A stretch of DNA of 64,000 bases from Symbiodinium natans (Eukaryota; Sar; Dinophyceae; Suessiales; Symbiodiniaceae), in the NCBI GenBank assembly GCA_905221605.1, contig CAJNDS010000535.1, positions 787,977 to 851,976 on the forward strand, in the 5' to 3' direction. Positions within the stretch are counted from its first letter, which is position 1; each line of letters starts with the position of its first letter. Shown one piece after another: positions 1 through 9,590 of the stretch. A model generated the notes under the pieces. The model worked only from the letters and a program-made list of their open reading frames with translations. It did no database searches and was not told where the DNA came from. Made by a program: the position numbers and the translations under genes.

Positions 1-247
1 ATACCCGAGCACTCGTCGAAAGTCCATCTGAAGCTGAAAGTAAAGCCTCTGTGTATCAGATCGGGTCTCCAAACCTCCCCTCAAAGGGATCCTAAGCCCT
101 AAACCCGATACCCCTCAAAAAAACAAACAAAAAATCGGTTTTCAACTCTAACGCTATCCCTTTTTGGGGGGGACAAGTTGAGGCTTCGGGGCTTTAGGCC
201 TGCAGGCTAGCCTAGCCCTAAACCACGGCTGGTCTTAGGGTGTACAG
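1..247 (+). other. Window edge: possible exon remnant and spacer
   Basis: The first ~66 bases are open in frame 1 (IPEHSSKVHLKLKVKPLC...) and could be the right end of an exon cut by the window edge. The rest is degenerate CCCTAAA sequence, an A-rich run and a short G run, with nothing recognisable. The end, TGTACAG at 241-247, serves as the acceptor of the next exon. Confidence 0.2.
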
Positions 248-681
248 TTTTCAAGGGCCTGAGAAGCTTGCACGTTGACACCACAGGAGCCAGACTTGCC
301 ATTTTCCCCGGTGTCGGGCTTTTGGAGCTATGCGCACGGCGAGTGGTGCGAAGACATATCACGGAAAGCAAATCGTATATTCCACTTGAGTCACTGGACA
401 CTGGGGGTCCTCCTTCCCTTCGTTCCTTTCAGGGCTTAGGTTTAGAGGTTTAGGGGTTTATGGTTCACATATTATACCTACCGTAGTAGGCATTCTAGCA
501 GTATAGAATTTTAGGGTTCATCTGGTTCCCGAGGTTTAGAGCTGCGATGGATCCCACTTCGCACGAACAGCTTCGATGCTCGTGAGGCTTCGACCTCGAA
601 GGAAGTGCCGACACAAGACCAGGTGAGCGACAGCCAGTGCTTCAGAGAAATGGAACGCACAGATGACCCAGACGGCCAGGG
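248..681 (+). CDS. Two-exon gene fragment, unknown function
   Basis: Exon 1 is 248-439 after acceptor TGTACAG; exon 2 is 540-681 after acceptor GGTTTAG. Exon 1 (..LHVDTTGARLAIFPGVG..) ends on one spare base and exon 2 begins AG, giving a Glu codon, and the joined frame stays open (..WIPLRTNSFDAREASTSK.., ..CFREMERTDDPDGQ). Both donors are GTTTAG taken from a telomere-like repeat. The 100-base intron carries one copy of a short dispersed palindrome. Exon 1 is also open on the minus strand, but the phase match favours plus. No family recognised. Confidence 0.45.
463..520 (+). mobile_element. MITE-like palindrome, family L copy 1
   Basis: Pattern GGTTCACATATTATACC followed by a spacer and a partly complementary arm. 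Related copies occur at 2268-2328 and 18447-18515, where the arms read GGTTCATATA and ATGGGATATATGACCCC. It lies inside the intron at 440-539. Confidence 0.35.
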
Positions 682-1190
682 GTTTAGGGTTTAGGGCTAG
701 GGTTTAGGGTTTAGGGCTAGGGTTTAGGGTTTAGGGTTCAGGGTTTGAGGGCTTGAGGTGTATCGTTGTGTGGCATTGTACCCCGTCAGGCATCCCGCGG
801 AGCGCCCAAGAGCCCTAAACGCCACGGCTCCCAGACACTTTCCGAAACCCTAAACCCTAAACCCTAAACCCTACACCTTCAGAACCTACCTACATATATA
901 TATATATGTATATATACACATATACATATATATATATACATACATACATACATATATACTGTTGTACACACACTCTACTTAAGCCCCTGAACCTCAACCC
1001 GAAACCCCGAGGCCCCCAAAGGCTTCCCTCGACCTGAGGGTGTCCCCTCCAGACCCCCAAACCCCCAAACCCTAGACCCTAAACCCGAAACCCTAAACCC
1101 CAGCCCCAAACCCCAAACCCTAAACCCTAGCCCTAAACCCTAGCCCTAAACCCTAAACCTTAAAACCCTAAAGCCCTGGCGCTTCCACCG
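682..1190. repeat. Telomere-like arrays and TATA microsatellite
   Basis: TTTAGGG units at 680-750 and CCCTAAA units at 842-873 and 1060-1170 surround an alternating AT/CATA microsatellite at about 887-958. A short open stretch at 757-820 is not convincing as an exon. The GGG-to-CCC order matches the intron interiors elsewhere in the window. Confidence 0.8.
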
Positions 1191-1193
1191 CAG

Positions 1194-1252
1194 GTCTTTG
1201 CTGCAATGCGCTCTGTCCTCAAGAGAGGCACCCTGGAGTCGACTTTTGCCGG
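1194..1252 (+). CDS. Short exon, unknown product
   Basis: The acceptor is CCACCGCAG and the donor is the GT of a following TTTAGGG array. Frame 1 reads VFAAMRSVLKRGTLESTFA; another frame is also open (SLLQCALSSREAPWS..) and fits the carry from 681. CCCTAAA lies left and TTTAGGG right, the usual exon arrangement here. Confidence 0.35.
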
Positions 1253-1680
1253 GTTTAGGGTTTAGGGTTTAGGGTTTAGGGTTTAGGGTTTAGGGTTTAG
1301 GGTTTAGGGTTGAGGGCTATAGGGTTTAGGGTGTTTGGTTTGGGGTTTAGGGTTTCGGGTTTCGGGTTTCGGGTTTCGGGTTTAGGGTTATAGGGTTTAG
1401 GGTTTAGGGTTTTGGGTTTTGGGTTTTGGTTTAGGGTTTCGGGTGTTGGGTTTAGGGTTTAGGGTTTTGGTTTAGGGTTTCGGGTTTAGGGTTTAGGGTT
1501 ATAGGGTTTAGGGTTTAGGGTTTGGGGTTAAGGGGGTAGGGTTTACGGCTTCGCGTTTAGGGTTTCGGATTTAGGGTTTAGGGTTTCAGGACCAGGGTTT
1601 AGGGCTTCGGGTGTAGGGTTTAGGGGGTTAGAGGTTTCGGGATTAGGGTTCAGGGGTTTGGGGCTGTAGGGTTCAGGTTG
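1253..1680 (+). repeat. Degenerate TTTAGGG array
   Basis: About 430 bases of GGGTTTAGGG units, perfect at first and then drifting to GGGTTTCGGG, GGGTTTTGGG and GGGGTTAGGG. Part of the intron after the exon at 1194. The AT-rich spacer 1681-1860 that follows has no coding or repeat signal. Confidence 0.9.
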
Positions 1681-2267
1681 TTAATCCTCTACCCGAAAAA
1701 TACTCATTCACCCCGCCCGAACCAAAATATCTATCGCAAATCAAAAGAAAGCACGTCATTTAGGCGAGTTTGTGCTTGTAAAGTTATAAAGGTCTTTTGA
1801 TATTTGGGTCAGACTGTCCTACCTGTAGCCTGCACCCGAAATGCCAAGCTCCAAACCCTAAACCCTGCTTAGTTAGCCATGGGTTTAGGGTTTGGGTTTT
1901 CGGGTGTGGGGTTTCGTTATTGTTACAAGTATATAAGCCATGACAAGGGGATCTCCTCTAGGACCTTTCAAACTCGACCCTCAACCCTAAACCCTAAACC
2001 CCAAACCCCTCAACCTATGCGACGATTGCCTACTTCACTCAGAAACTCGCCCATTTACACGCTTACCCCCAAGCTCTACAGCCCTAAACCCTAAACCCGA
2101 AACCCTAAACCCTAACCCCCTGAACAACTGAGGCCTCCTACATGACCATCCAGAGTTCAAGCTTCAAGGACCCTTGCGGACCAAATGAACCCTCAAAGGG
2201 TTTAGGGTTTAGGGACCAAATGAGCCCTCAAAGGGTTTAGGGTTTAGGGTATAGGGTTTAGGGGCTT

Positions 2268-2328
2268 TCGTAGTTTATGTTTCATATAGCCCTCATAGGG
2301 ATGATCGTAACATAGGGTATATGACCCC
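2268..2328 (+). mobile_element. MITE-like palindrome, family L copy 2
   Basis: TTTCATATAGCCCTCATAGG then GATCGTAACATAGGGTATATGACCCC. It is similar to copies at 463 and 18447 and sits between GGG-type and CCC-type telomere arrays. A short direct repeat of ACCAAATGA.CCCTCAAAGG occurs at 2181-2240, also echoed at 18409. Confidence 0.4.
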
Positions 2329-2721
2329 TTAAACCCTAAACCTAAACCCTAAACCCTAATTATCGTAGTAGTTTAGAATATACTGACCCCCAATTTGAGG
2401 GTATACTGACCCCCAATTTTTAGGCTTAATGTGGTCCCCCAGGGAGCTGCCCGGACCCCTGGGTGTTGCGCGCTTGAGCCTTGGGGCTTAGGGACATGAG
2501 AGCTAAGTTCGTGGCCTGTAGTGGTGGAATCCTCAACCTTCAGCCCTAAACCCTAGCCCTAAACCCTATAGCCCTAAACCCTGGCCCTAAATCCTAGCCC
2601 TAAACCCCAAATCCTTAAAAATGGAGGGCCCTGAACCCAAAGCTTCCCCACCCCAGCCCTTTAGGGTCTAGGGTTGAGGGTTTAGGGTTGAGGGTTTAGG
2701 GTTTAGGGTTTAGGGCTCAAG

Positions 2722-3029
2722 CCCCAAAGCAAGAACCAGGCCGCCAACGTGCTGTCTGATCAGATTTCAGGTTGCATTGCCAGCCTTCATACATCCTAGG
2801 GCCCGGAGAAGGCCCGTATTCCCTGCGGTTTAGGGTTTCAGGTTTGGGGTTTAGGGTGTAGGGTTTAGGGTTTAGGGCCGTTTAGGGTTTGGGGTCCATC
2901 CTCAACCCTAAACCCGAAACCCTAAACCCTAAACGCCCCAAAAGCCAGGATACCTTGACCAGGCCTGGGTCGATCTTTTCTTCCGCCCCCCGGATCGCAG
3001 AGCTTTTCGGTTTGGAGGGGCTCTACAGG
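2722..3029 (+). CDS. Two-exon fragment, unknown function
   Basis: Exon 2722-2770 (PQSKNQAANVLSDQIS) ends on a spare G before GTTGC. Exon 2963-3029 follows acceptor TTGACCAG; read in the matching phase it is open (LGRSFLPPPGSQSFSVWRG..), and phase 0 is also open (AWVDLFFRPPDRRAFRFG). The intron contains TTTAGGG arrays followed by CCCTAAA near its end. No family recognised. Confidence 0.35.
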
Positions 3030-3221
3030 GTTTTACGGTTTAGGGTTTAGGGTTTGGGGTTTAGGGTTTAGGGTTTAGGGTTCAGGGTTTAGGGTTTAGG
3101 TCACGGGTGTTTCAGGGTTTCAAGGGGTTTGTTTTGGTTTATAGGGGGTCTATTGTTTTTTGAGGTTTACTTGAAAGGGTTTAGGGCTCCAGGGATTTCG
3201 GGTGTTTTGTTTTGTTATAGG

Positions 3222-3366
3222 GCTCTAAGGGAGGTGGTCCAAGGGGGGTATGTAACCCAAGGTATCCCAATACTCCCCACCACTCCCCAAAACTCCCTAA
3301 GTTTCTCTAAAGTTTCCCAGGTACCGACCCCCCCATGAACCCCCCCCCGCCCCCTCCCTGAAGAAA
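3222..3366 (-). mobile_element. MITE-like palindrome, family C copy 1
   Basis: Outer arms CTAAGGGAGGTGG and CCCTCCCTGAAG are partly complementary. The inside carries TATGTAACCCAAGG and AGTTTCCCAGGTACC, the reverse complements of motifs in copies at 27310 and 44410. The copy is inverted relative to those two. Confidence 0.55.
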
Positions 3367-3657
3367 CCTTTGCTTCTGGGTGGAGAGGGGGGATCAGGGC
3401 TACCCAAAATCATTAAATATTCAGCTCCAAAACCCTAAACCATTTAGAGTTACAGCATTGGGGGTTGTTCGGTTTCAGGGGTTTCAGAGTTTTCGGGTTT
3501 AGGTGAGGAAGACCCCAAATCCCAAAGCCCTCACCCGAAAGCTAAACCCTTCAGGGTTTATAAGATGCTTTGCATCAACCTGCTCCTTCAGAAGCACTAA
3601 CCCCTAAGCCCCAAACCCCAAACCCTAAACCCGAAACCCCAAACCCTAAACCCTAAT

Positions 3658-3770
3658 ACCCTAATACCCTAATACCCTAAACCCTAAACCCTATACCCTA
3701 AACCCTAAACCCTAAACCCTAAACCCTAAACCCTAAACCCTAAACCCTAAACCCCAACCCAAAACACTAC
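3658..3770 (-). repeat. CCCTAAA array
   Basis: About 15 near-perfect CCCTAAA units, preceded by a short run of CCCTAATA variants, directly upstream of the next exon. Confidence 0.95.
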
Positions 3771-3777
3771 ACCAAAG

Positions 3778-3854
3778 AAGTGCTTGATCAAGCACCTGCA
3801 GGCTTTAGAGACCCCCCCCCCGCCCCGGAAGCGAAGCGGGTGGGCCTCCTCCGG
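3778..3854 (+). CDS. Short exon, basic product
   Basis: After acceptor CACCAAAG the frame reads KCLIKHLQALETPPPPRKRS and stays open to a GTTTCT donor. A run of ten C inside makes the frame downstream of it unsafe. A CCCTAAA array lies upstream; a further CCCTAAA array at 3872-3936 separates it from the next exon. Confidence 0.35.
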
Positions 3855-3957
3855 GTTTCTCCTGGGAGACCGTAAACCCTAAGCCCTAAGCCCCAAGCCC
3901 TAAACCCTAAACCCTAAACCCTAAACCCTAAACCCTCCGAAAGTGCTGCATTTGCAG

Positions 3958-4053
3958 CAGTGGCAGTGCAGCCTTTTCCTTTGCCGACGGATGCGTTCTC
4001 CTGGTCCGCCTCCGACATGGCCGATGCGGCCGTTTGTACGGCCTGTGGCGCGA
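3958..4053 (+). CDS. Exon with W..D and CxxC, possibly FYVE-like zinc finger start
   Basis: The acceptor is CATTTGCAG, the donor A|GTTTAG. The frame reads AVAVQPFPLPTDAF then SWSASDMADAAVCTACGAS. An aromatic/acid pair followed by CxxC recalls the start of FYVE and similar zinc fingers, but only one Cys pair is visible, so this is a suggestion. It is flanked by CCCTAAA (left) and TTTAGGG (right). Confidence 0.45.
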
Positions 4054-4272
4054 GTTTAGGGTTTAGGGAGTTTAGGGTTTAGGGTTTAGGGTTTAGGGTT
4101 TAGGGATATACTTCCCCGAAAGCCCCCATAGCTTAAACTCTAAGCCTTCAATGCCATTTCGTTTGACATTTGGCTATGCCCATAAGCCCCAACGACCCAC
4201 ACAACCTCAAACCTCAAACCCGAAACCCGAAACCCTAAACCCTAAACCCTAAACCCTAAACCCACCTTGCAG

Positions 4273-4510
4273 TGCCTAGAGGCTATGCCACGCGCAGGGC
4301 TCGTGGCGGCCTGGTGCGTTGGCGCAAAGTGCAAGCAGGCCCAGCGCCCCAATTGTTCAGGGGTTGTAAGAGTTTAGGGTTCAGGGTTTGGGATTTAGGG
4401 TTTAGGTGTTAGGGTGATTTAAATTGGGGGGCTTAGGATGGTTTTGGACTTGTCTTGCAGAGCCCCGTACCCCCTATTGAAGGTGCACATGCCTTTGATC
4501 CGGAATCAAG
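4273..4510 (+). CDS. Two-exon fragment, Cys-containing
   Basis: Exon 4273-4365 lies between acceptor CCACCTTGCAG and donor GTAAGA and reads CLEAMPRAGLVAAWCVGAKC.. in phase 0. Exon 4461-~4510 follows a textbook acceptor (TTGTCTTGCAG) and continues in phase 0 as SPVPPIEGAHAFDPESR. The 95-base intron is almost all TTTAGGG-derived. A second frame of exon 1 (PRGYATRRARGGLVRWRK) is also open. The right end of exon 2 is uncertain. Confidence 0.45.
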
Positions 4511-4859
4511 AACCCTAAGCCCTAAACCCTGAACCCTCTTTGCAGTTCTTTTAGGTCTTCTCCCTTAGCTGGGCTTGGCATGCCTCTCCTTGTGTTCAGG
4601 GTTTAGGATTTAGGGGTTCTGGGGTTTAGGGCCTAGAGATCCGAAAGTGCCGGTTTGAGATAGTTGCGGTGCCTCTCCTCCAAAAACGTACCTCCGGGTC
4701 ATTCTTGAAATGTGCCTGCCGGGCGGATAGGTAAGCCTGGAAACCCTAAGCCCCAAACCCCAAACTAATCCTGACAACCCTCAAAAAACCTCAAGCCCTA
4801 AACCCTCAACCCCTAAACCCTAAACCCTAAACCCTAAACCCTAAACCTCAAATGAACCC

Positions 4860-4927
4860 TTAAAAACCGGAGTTCAAGAGGATGCTGACCCTCGCGCTGG
4901 GGCTACTAGCTGATGAGGCTCCATGAA
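4860..4927 (+). CDS. Short C-terminal exon candidate
   Basis: GAG TTC AAG AGG ATG.. reads EFKRMLTLALGLLADEAP then a stop. Hydrophobic helix-like composition. A CCCTAAA array precedes it and degenerate GGG repeats follow. It might instead end at a GC donor before the stop. Low certainty. Confidence 0.3.
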
Positions 4928-4974
4928 GCCTCATGGGCTTGGGGACTACACGTGCATATAGGGCCTTGATAGTA

Positions 4975-5104
4975 GGGTTTGGGGTAAGGGTTTGGGGTAA
5001 GGGTTTGGGGTTTGGGGTTTGGGGTTTGGGGTTTAGGGATTAGGGTTTAGGATTTAGGGTTTAGGGTTTAGGGTTTAGGGTTTCGGGTTTCGGGTTTCGG
5101 GTTT
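4975..5104 (+). repeat. Degenerate TTTAGGG array
   Basis: Variants GGGTTTGGGG, GGGTTTAGGG and GGGTTTCGGG in blocks, suggesting local homogenisation of each variant. Confidence 0.9.
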
Positions 5105-5128
5105 AGGATGGGAGGTGGAGGCCTCTAG

Positions 5129-5219
5129 CTTGGAGTTTTTGGGATGTCCGTGTCGTGCGCGAGGACCCCGCAACCTGTCCGTGACTGAAGCGTCGCACTC
5201 AGCGCTCGCCCACTGCCAG
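5129..5219 (+). CDS. Exon, unknown product
   Basis: After acceptor GCCTCTAG one frame runs LEFLGCPCRARGPRNLSV then TEASHSALAHCQ to donor GTTGAGG. Phase: two carried bases needed at the start, none left at the end. TTTAGGG arrays on both sides. Confidence 0.4.
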
Positions 5220-5351
5220 GTTGAGGGTTTAGGGTTTAGGGTTTAGGGTTTAGGGTTTAGGGTTTAGGGTTTAGGGTCCAGGGTCCCAGAGACTCCAATA
5301 CCCCTGAATTTAAGGAATATGCCTTAAACAATAGAAGGACCCCTAGTGGAG

Positions 5352-5442
5352 ACTCTGAGTATGTACCTACAATTTCATCTGCTGGATTGGGTGGGTGTAG
5401 GGTGGTGTTTCATCTGCCGGATTGGGTGGGTGTAGGGTGGTT
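5352..5442 (+). repeat. Two-copy tandem repeat inside a spacer
   Basis: TTTCATCTGC(T/C)GGATTGGG followed by TGGGTGTAGGGTGG is present twice in direct tandem. The surrounding spacer 5283-5590 shows no ORF or clear element. Confidence 0.8.
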
Positions 5443-5840
5443 ACAAAACTGAAGCAGAATAAAGTTTAAGTAGGGCTTCCCTAATGCCTAATTCTGAGTA
5501 TATGGGACACAGTAGTGTGCTCGACACTGGCAGCTTACCGGTACTCCCACAAGGCTTTCGAAGGTCAAAGTTGTCCATAAGCCCTAAAGGGTTTAGGGTT
5601 TAGGGTTAAGGGTTTAGGATTTAGGGTTTAGGGTTTAGGGTTTAGGGCCAGAGGGCCAGAGGGCCCAACACCCCTGAATTCAGGAATGCACGAGTTCATA
5701 AGAATCCTAAACCTTAAACCCGATTTTGCATCCCCCAGGCCCCCTGGGCCACCCCCCCCGTCCCACCCCAACCGTAAAACCCTACATCCTACACCCTCAG
5801 CCCTAACCCTAAACGTTCACTCTAAACCCTAAATTGGGTC

Positions 5841-7697
5841 ATGAGCAGCAAGTTTGTAATAGCTGACGCTTTGTTGACTGTGAACCCGCACGGGCACGGT
5901 AAGCCTTGTAGGGCTTAGGCTTCAGAGGTTTAGAGTTTAGGGTTTAGTGTTTGGTGTTAAGCGTTAGTACTGGGCTTGGGTCCCCTGATCCTAGAACCGT
6001 CCTGCAAAAGGCACGACCCTGAAGCTTCAAGCTAACCCTAAACCCCTTAAACCCCCTAAACCTTTGATTCCCCTTAACCCGAAACCCTAGACCCTGAACC
6101 CTAAACCCTAAACCCAACCAACACCTAAACCCTTGAGACCCTAAGCCCAAACCCCTCCCTCCCCCCTCCCCCGGATACTTTGTCCCTAAACCCTAAACCC
6201 TAAACCCCAAAACGCCAGCCGAGGTCTGTCCACCTCCCGCTGATGCCGAGGCGCCTCGGGAGGCGCTGGTCGGGGGGTTTGGGGAGGTTCTTAGGGTTTA
6301 GGGTTTATAGGGTTTATAGGGTGTATAGGTGTTATAGGGTTTACAGGGTTTATGGAGTTTAGGGTTTAGGGTTTAGGGTTTGAGCTGTTAGGGTTTAGGG
6401 TTTAGGTCTCTTAGGGGTTCTCAGGTTTCTAGGGGTTCTTAGGGTTCTTAGGGTTCTTAGGGTTCTTAGGGTTCTTAGGGTTCTCAGGGTTCTCAGGGTT
6501 CTCAGGGTTTAGGGTTTCTTAGGGTTCAGGTTTCTTAGGGTTCTTAGTTTTCTTAGGGTTCTTAGGGCTCTTAGGGTTCTTAGGGTTCTTCGGGTTCTAG
6601 GGTTTTCAGGGTTCATAGGGTTTAGGGGTTGGGGTTTAGCCGTGGGGACCAAACATGAACCCTACCCTAGGCTCTAAACCCTAGCCCACTCAGCATCATC
6701 ATAACCCGTATAGACCTTTCTAAAACCAAAACTCCCAATTCAGTCCCTCATCTCAACCTCCCCTAGAAACACCTAACCACCCCCTCACCAAAAAAAGACA
6801 AAACCTCGTGACAAACCCCTCAGCCCCAAACCCTAAACCCTAAACCCTAAACCCCAAACCCTCAACCTCCAGCAGGTCCAGGAAAGTCCGGTGTCACAAC
6901 TGCCTGGCGCTGGCGAACTCCAGCTGAACGTGGCGGGTCCCAGCACATGCACGGTGGGGTTTGGCCATGAACCTCCCCCAAAACCCTGAACCCTGAACCC
7001 TAAAACCTAAACCCTAAACCCTGAACCCTGAACCCTGAACCCTGAATCCTGAACCCCAAACCCAATCCCGAGGTTTGTATGCTGGACCCTGGAAGCAACT
7101 TCTTGGTCTCCTTCAACGCCATGACTCTGGGCTTTAAAGGGTTTAGGGCTTAGGGTTTAGGGTTTAGGGTTTATGCTTTAGGGGGCGTGCGTTTGCAGGT
7201 TTGGGCTTAAGGCTTAGGACCCGCGCATTGCGGGTTTTCTGGTTAAGATGTGTAGGGTTAAGGTTAACCCACCCAAACCCCTAAGCCCCAAACCCCTAAA
7301 CCCCAAACCCCTGAACCCCAAACCCTAAACCCGAAACCTTCTGAAACCCTTATCTTGGTAGCCCAGTGGCCCTTTTCCCTTTTTTTGGTTCAAGGTTCCC
7401 TTATAAAACAACCAACCCCAAACAAGGGTGCCCTTATTTTCAGACGTGTACTGGGTTCCCAAGGAGTTTAGCGTTTCGGACTCTCAAACCGAAACCCTAA
7501 ACCTGAAACGCCTGAAGCCGTCATAGCATCATATGGACCTCACTGAGCTCTCATACCCCCAACTTGACGTTCCTAAACCCTAAACCCTAAACCCTAAACC
7601 CTAAGGGTCCCTTCTAGGGGTCCCTCCTTGTACCCCTTCAGGCTGAGCTTGCCAGTCCCCACCAGGCACATTGAGTCCTGGGCCTTGGATGTTGAGG
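5841..7697 (+). CDS. Five-exon gene model, unknown function
   Basis: Exons 5841-5898, 6219-6286, 6876-6953, 7073-7140 and 7642-7697 join with no stop (58+68+78+68+56 bases). Exon 1 starts with ATG (MSSKFVIADALLTVNPHGH) and has donor GTAAGC. Later pieces read EVCPPPADAEAPREALVGG, QESPVSQLPGAGELQLNV, CMLDPGSNFLVSFNAMTLG and SLPVPTRHIESWALDVE; the last donor is GTATGG. Introns contain long GGG-type arrays then CCC-type arrays. The ATG may be internal, since the frame is open a little upstream. I recognise no domain. More exons may follow. Confidence 0.5.
6290..6640 (+). repeat. Variant array: TTTATAGGG then TTCTTAGGG
   Basis: Within the second intron of the gene above. The unit changes from GGGTTTATA to a 9-base GGGTTCTTA repeated about ten times. 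The spacer 6641-6830 shows no gene. Confidence 0.9.
7352..7464 (+). mobile_element. MITE-like palindrome, family D copy 1
   Basis: GGTAGCCCAGTGGCCC at the left and GTACTGGGTTCCC at the right are partly complementary. The inside has GGTTCAAGGTTCCCTTATAA and AAGGGTGCCCTTATTTT. Same organisation at 12731, 44178 and 44764. Confidence 0.55.
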
Positions 7698-7863
7698 GTA
7701 TGGTTTAGGGTTTAGGATTTAGGGTTTAGGGTTTAGGGTTTAGGGTTCAGGGTTCAGGGTTCAGGGTTTAGGGTTTAGGGTTTGGGGTTTGGGGTTTGGG
7801 GTTTAGGTTCAGGGTTTCGGGTTTAGAGTTTAGGGTTTAGGTTTTAGGGTTTAGGGTTTAGGG

Positions 7864-8017
7864 TCTCATGCTCTCTTGAATATACCTCAACACGCCCCTC
7901 CTCTCGAGGAACAGTTGCGGCGACGAGGTCCTCGAGTTTTGCCATGCCGGGCTGGTAGCCCCCAAGAAGAGGGGGATTCATGTGCCCCTTGGACAGCATT
8001 GCGGCAGAAGCATTAGG
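7864..8017 (-). CDS. Minus-strand open island, unknown product
   Basis: Fifty-one codons are open on the minus strand with natural composition: ..SAAMLSKGHMNPPLLGGYQ.., ..GMAKLEDLVAATVPREEG... The plus strand has shorter readings, including VAATRSSSFAMPG at 7912-7951. TTTAGGG lies on both sides on +. If real, it is a nested or separate minus-strand gene inside the intron-rich + region. Confidence 0.35.
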
Positions 8018-8129
8018 TTTAGGGGTCGGTTAGGGGTTTGAGGTCTAGGGTTTAGGGTTTAGGGATACTGGTACTTGAGCCTACAAGCCCTGTCATTCCT
8101 AGAAGCCCTCAAAGCTTTTTTGGCGTACT

Positions 8130-8226
8130 AACCCTAAACCCTAAACCCTAAACCCAAAACCCTAAACCCTAAACCCTAAACCCTAAACCCTAAACCCTAA
8201 ACCCTAAACCCTAAACCCTAAACCCT
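8130..8226 (-). repeat. CCCTAAA array
   Basis: About 13 nearly perfect units. Confidence 0.95.
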
Positions 8227-8307
8227 TTCGACTGCGAGGCTGCATTGGCCCGGAAGGGCCTGGAAGCCTTGGAAGCACGAGGCCAGCGTCAAGTTTCGAA
8301 GTGGTGG
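8227..8307 (+). CDS. Exon, unknown product
   Basis: One frame reads FDCEAALARKGLEALEARG then QRQVSKWW up to GTTTTAGGG. The FDC..A start resembles the dinoflagellate Cys/Trp module but the W..GWS part is absent. Another frame is open (IGPEGPGSLGSTRPASSF). CCCTAAA left, TTTAGGG right. Confidence 0.4.
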
Positions 8308-8397
8308 GTTTTAGGGTTTAGGGTTTAGGGTTTAGGGTGTAGGGTTTAGGGTTTAGGGTTTAGGGATTGGGGTTTAGGGTTTAGGGTTTAGGGTTTA

Positions 8398-8667
8398 GGT
8401 TGGGAAGCCCTCGGAATGCTTAAGATAAGTTTTAGGGGTCGGGGCCCAAAACCCACCCCCAGGTACCCCCCAGGTATCGCGGAGTGGTCGTTCAGATAGT
8501 CTTAAGCATTCCAGGGCGTAGCTGTGCAGGTGGATTTGCTGTTGCATGACGTCTCGAGAAGCTTTAGTTGGGCAAAAAACGGAGATCGAGAAGCTCAGTT
8601 GGGCAAAAACCGTCTCATAAACAGGCGATGCAACATGTCCAGGAGGTAAGTTGCCTCTGAACTGGGG
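8398..8667 (-). CDS. Minus-strand ORF end bordering the minisatellite
   Basis: The minus strand is open through ..SPVYETVFAQLSFSISVF.. and ..RDVMQQQIHLHSYALECL.. to a stop near 8395. A 36-base unit (GAGAAGCT.AGTTGGGCAAA) is repeated at about 8556-8630. On the plus strand a textbook donor (CAGGAG|GTAAGT) sits at 8645-8650, so the island may instead hold a short + exon (..RRCNMSRR). GGAATGCTTAAG here recurs at 8498 and 10195 in inverted form. Confidence 0.3.
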
Positions 8668-9478
8668 AACCGTTCGGAACTGTTCGGGACTTGGGGAACT
8701 GTTCGGAACCATTCGGAACTGTTCGGGACTCGGAACAAGCATTCCAGGCCCTTTGTGGTGTGGGCATGCAGGTCCAGGGACTGTTCGGAACCGTTCAACC
8801 GTTCGGAACTCGGGACAAGCATTCCAGGCCCTTCGGTGCTGGCAACTCCGGGACGTTCGGAACCGTTCGGAACCGTTCGGAACCGTTCGGAACCGTTCGG
8901 AACCGTTCGGGACCGTTCGGGACCGTTCGGGACCGTTCGGAACCGTTCGGAACCGTTCGGAACCGTTCGGAACCGTTCGGAACCGTTCGGAACCGTTCGG
9001 AACCGTTCGGAACCGCTCGGAACCGCTCGGAACCGCTCGGAACCGTTCGGAACCGTTCGGAACCGTTCGGAACCGCTCGGAACCGCTCGGAACCGCTCGG
9101 AACCGCTCGGGACCGTTCGGGACCGTTCGGAACTGTTCGGGACCGTTCGGAACCGTTCGGAACCGTTCGGAACCGTTCGGAACCGTTCGGGACCGTTCGG
9201 GACCGTTCGGGACCGTTCGGGACCGTTCGGGACCGTTCGGGACCGTTCGGGACCGTTCGGAACCGTTCGGAACCGTTCGGAACCGTTCGGAACCGTTCGG
9301 AACCGTTCGGAACCGTTCGGAACCGTTCGGAACCGTTCGGAACCGTTCGGAACCGTTCGGAACCGTTCGGAACCTCGTGGCCGTTCGGAACCGTTCGGAA
9401 CCTCGCGTTCGGAACCGTTCCGACATGTTCCGAACGATTCCGAACGATTCCGAACGGTTCCGAACGGTTCCGAACGGA
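8668..9478 (+). repeat. 10-bp minisatellite, forward arm, with start of inversion
   Basis: More than 55 consecutive copies of GGAACCGTTC (variants GGGACCGTTC, GGAACCGCTC, GGAACTGTTC) from about 8855; interrupted copies begin at 8668. At 9420 the unit flips to its reverse complement GAACGGTTCC. Variants run in blocks of 3-7 equal units, as expected from unequal exchange. AAGCATTCCAGG at 8732 and 8817 shows that an ~85-base leader is itself duplicated. Frames in both strands lack stops and encode a decapeptide repeat; I do not regard these as genes. Confidence 0.95.
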
Positions 9479-9590
9479 AGTACGGCTTCTGAACGATCCC
9501 CCCACACCCCACCCCCCCCCACCCACCACCACACCCCCACCCCCAAACCCTAACCACCCACCCCCCATCCCCCTCCCCTCCCAACGGTTC
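9479..9590 (+). repeat. C/A-rich low-complexity spacer
   Basis: CCCCACACCCCACCC-type sequence separating two parts of the inverted minisatellite arm. Confidence 0.9.

Noticed and set aside
5944-6150. ORFs full of GLGFRV or LNPKP
   Set aside because: These peptides are the frames of TTTAGGG and CCCTAAA arrays (also at 1879, 31851, 32146, 48800, 63600) and do not indicate genes.
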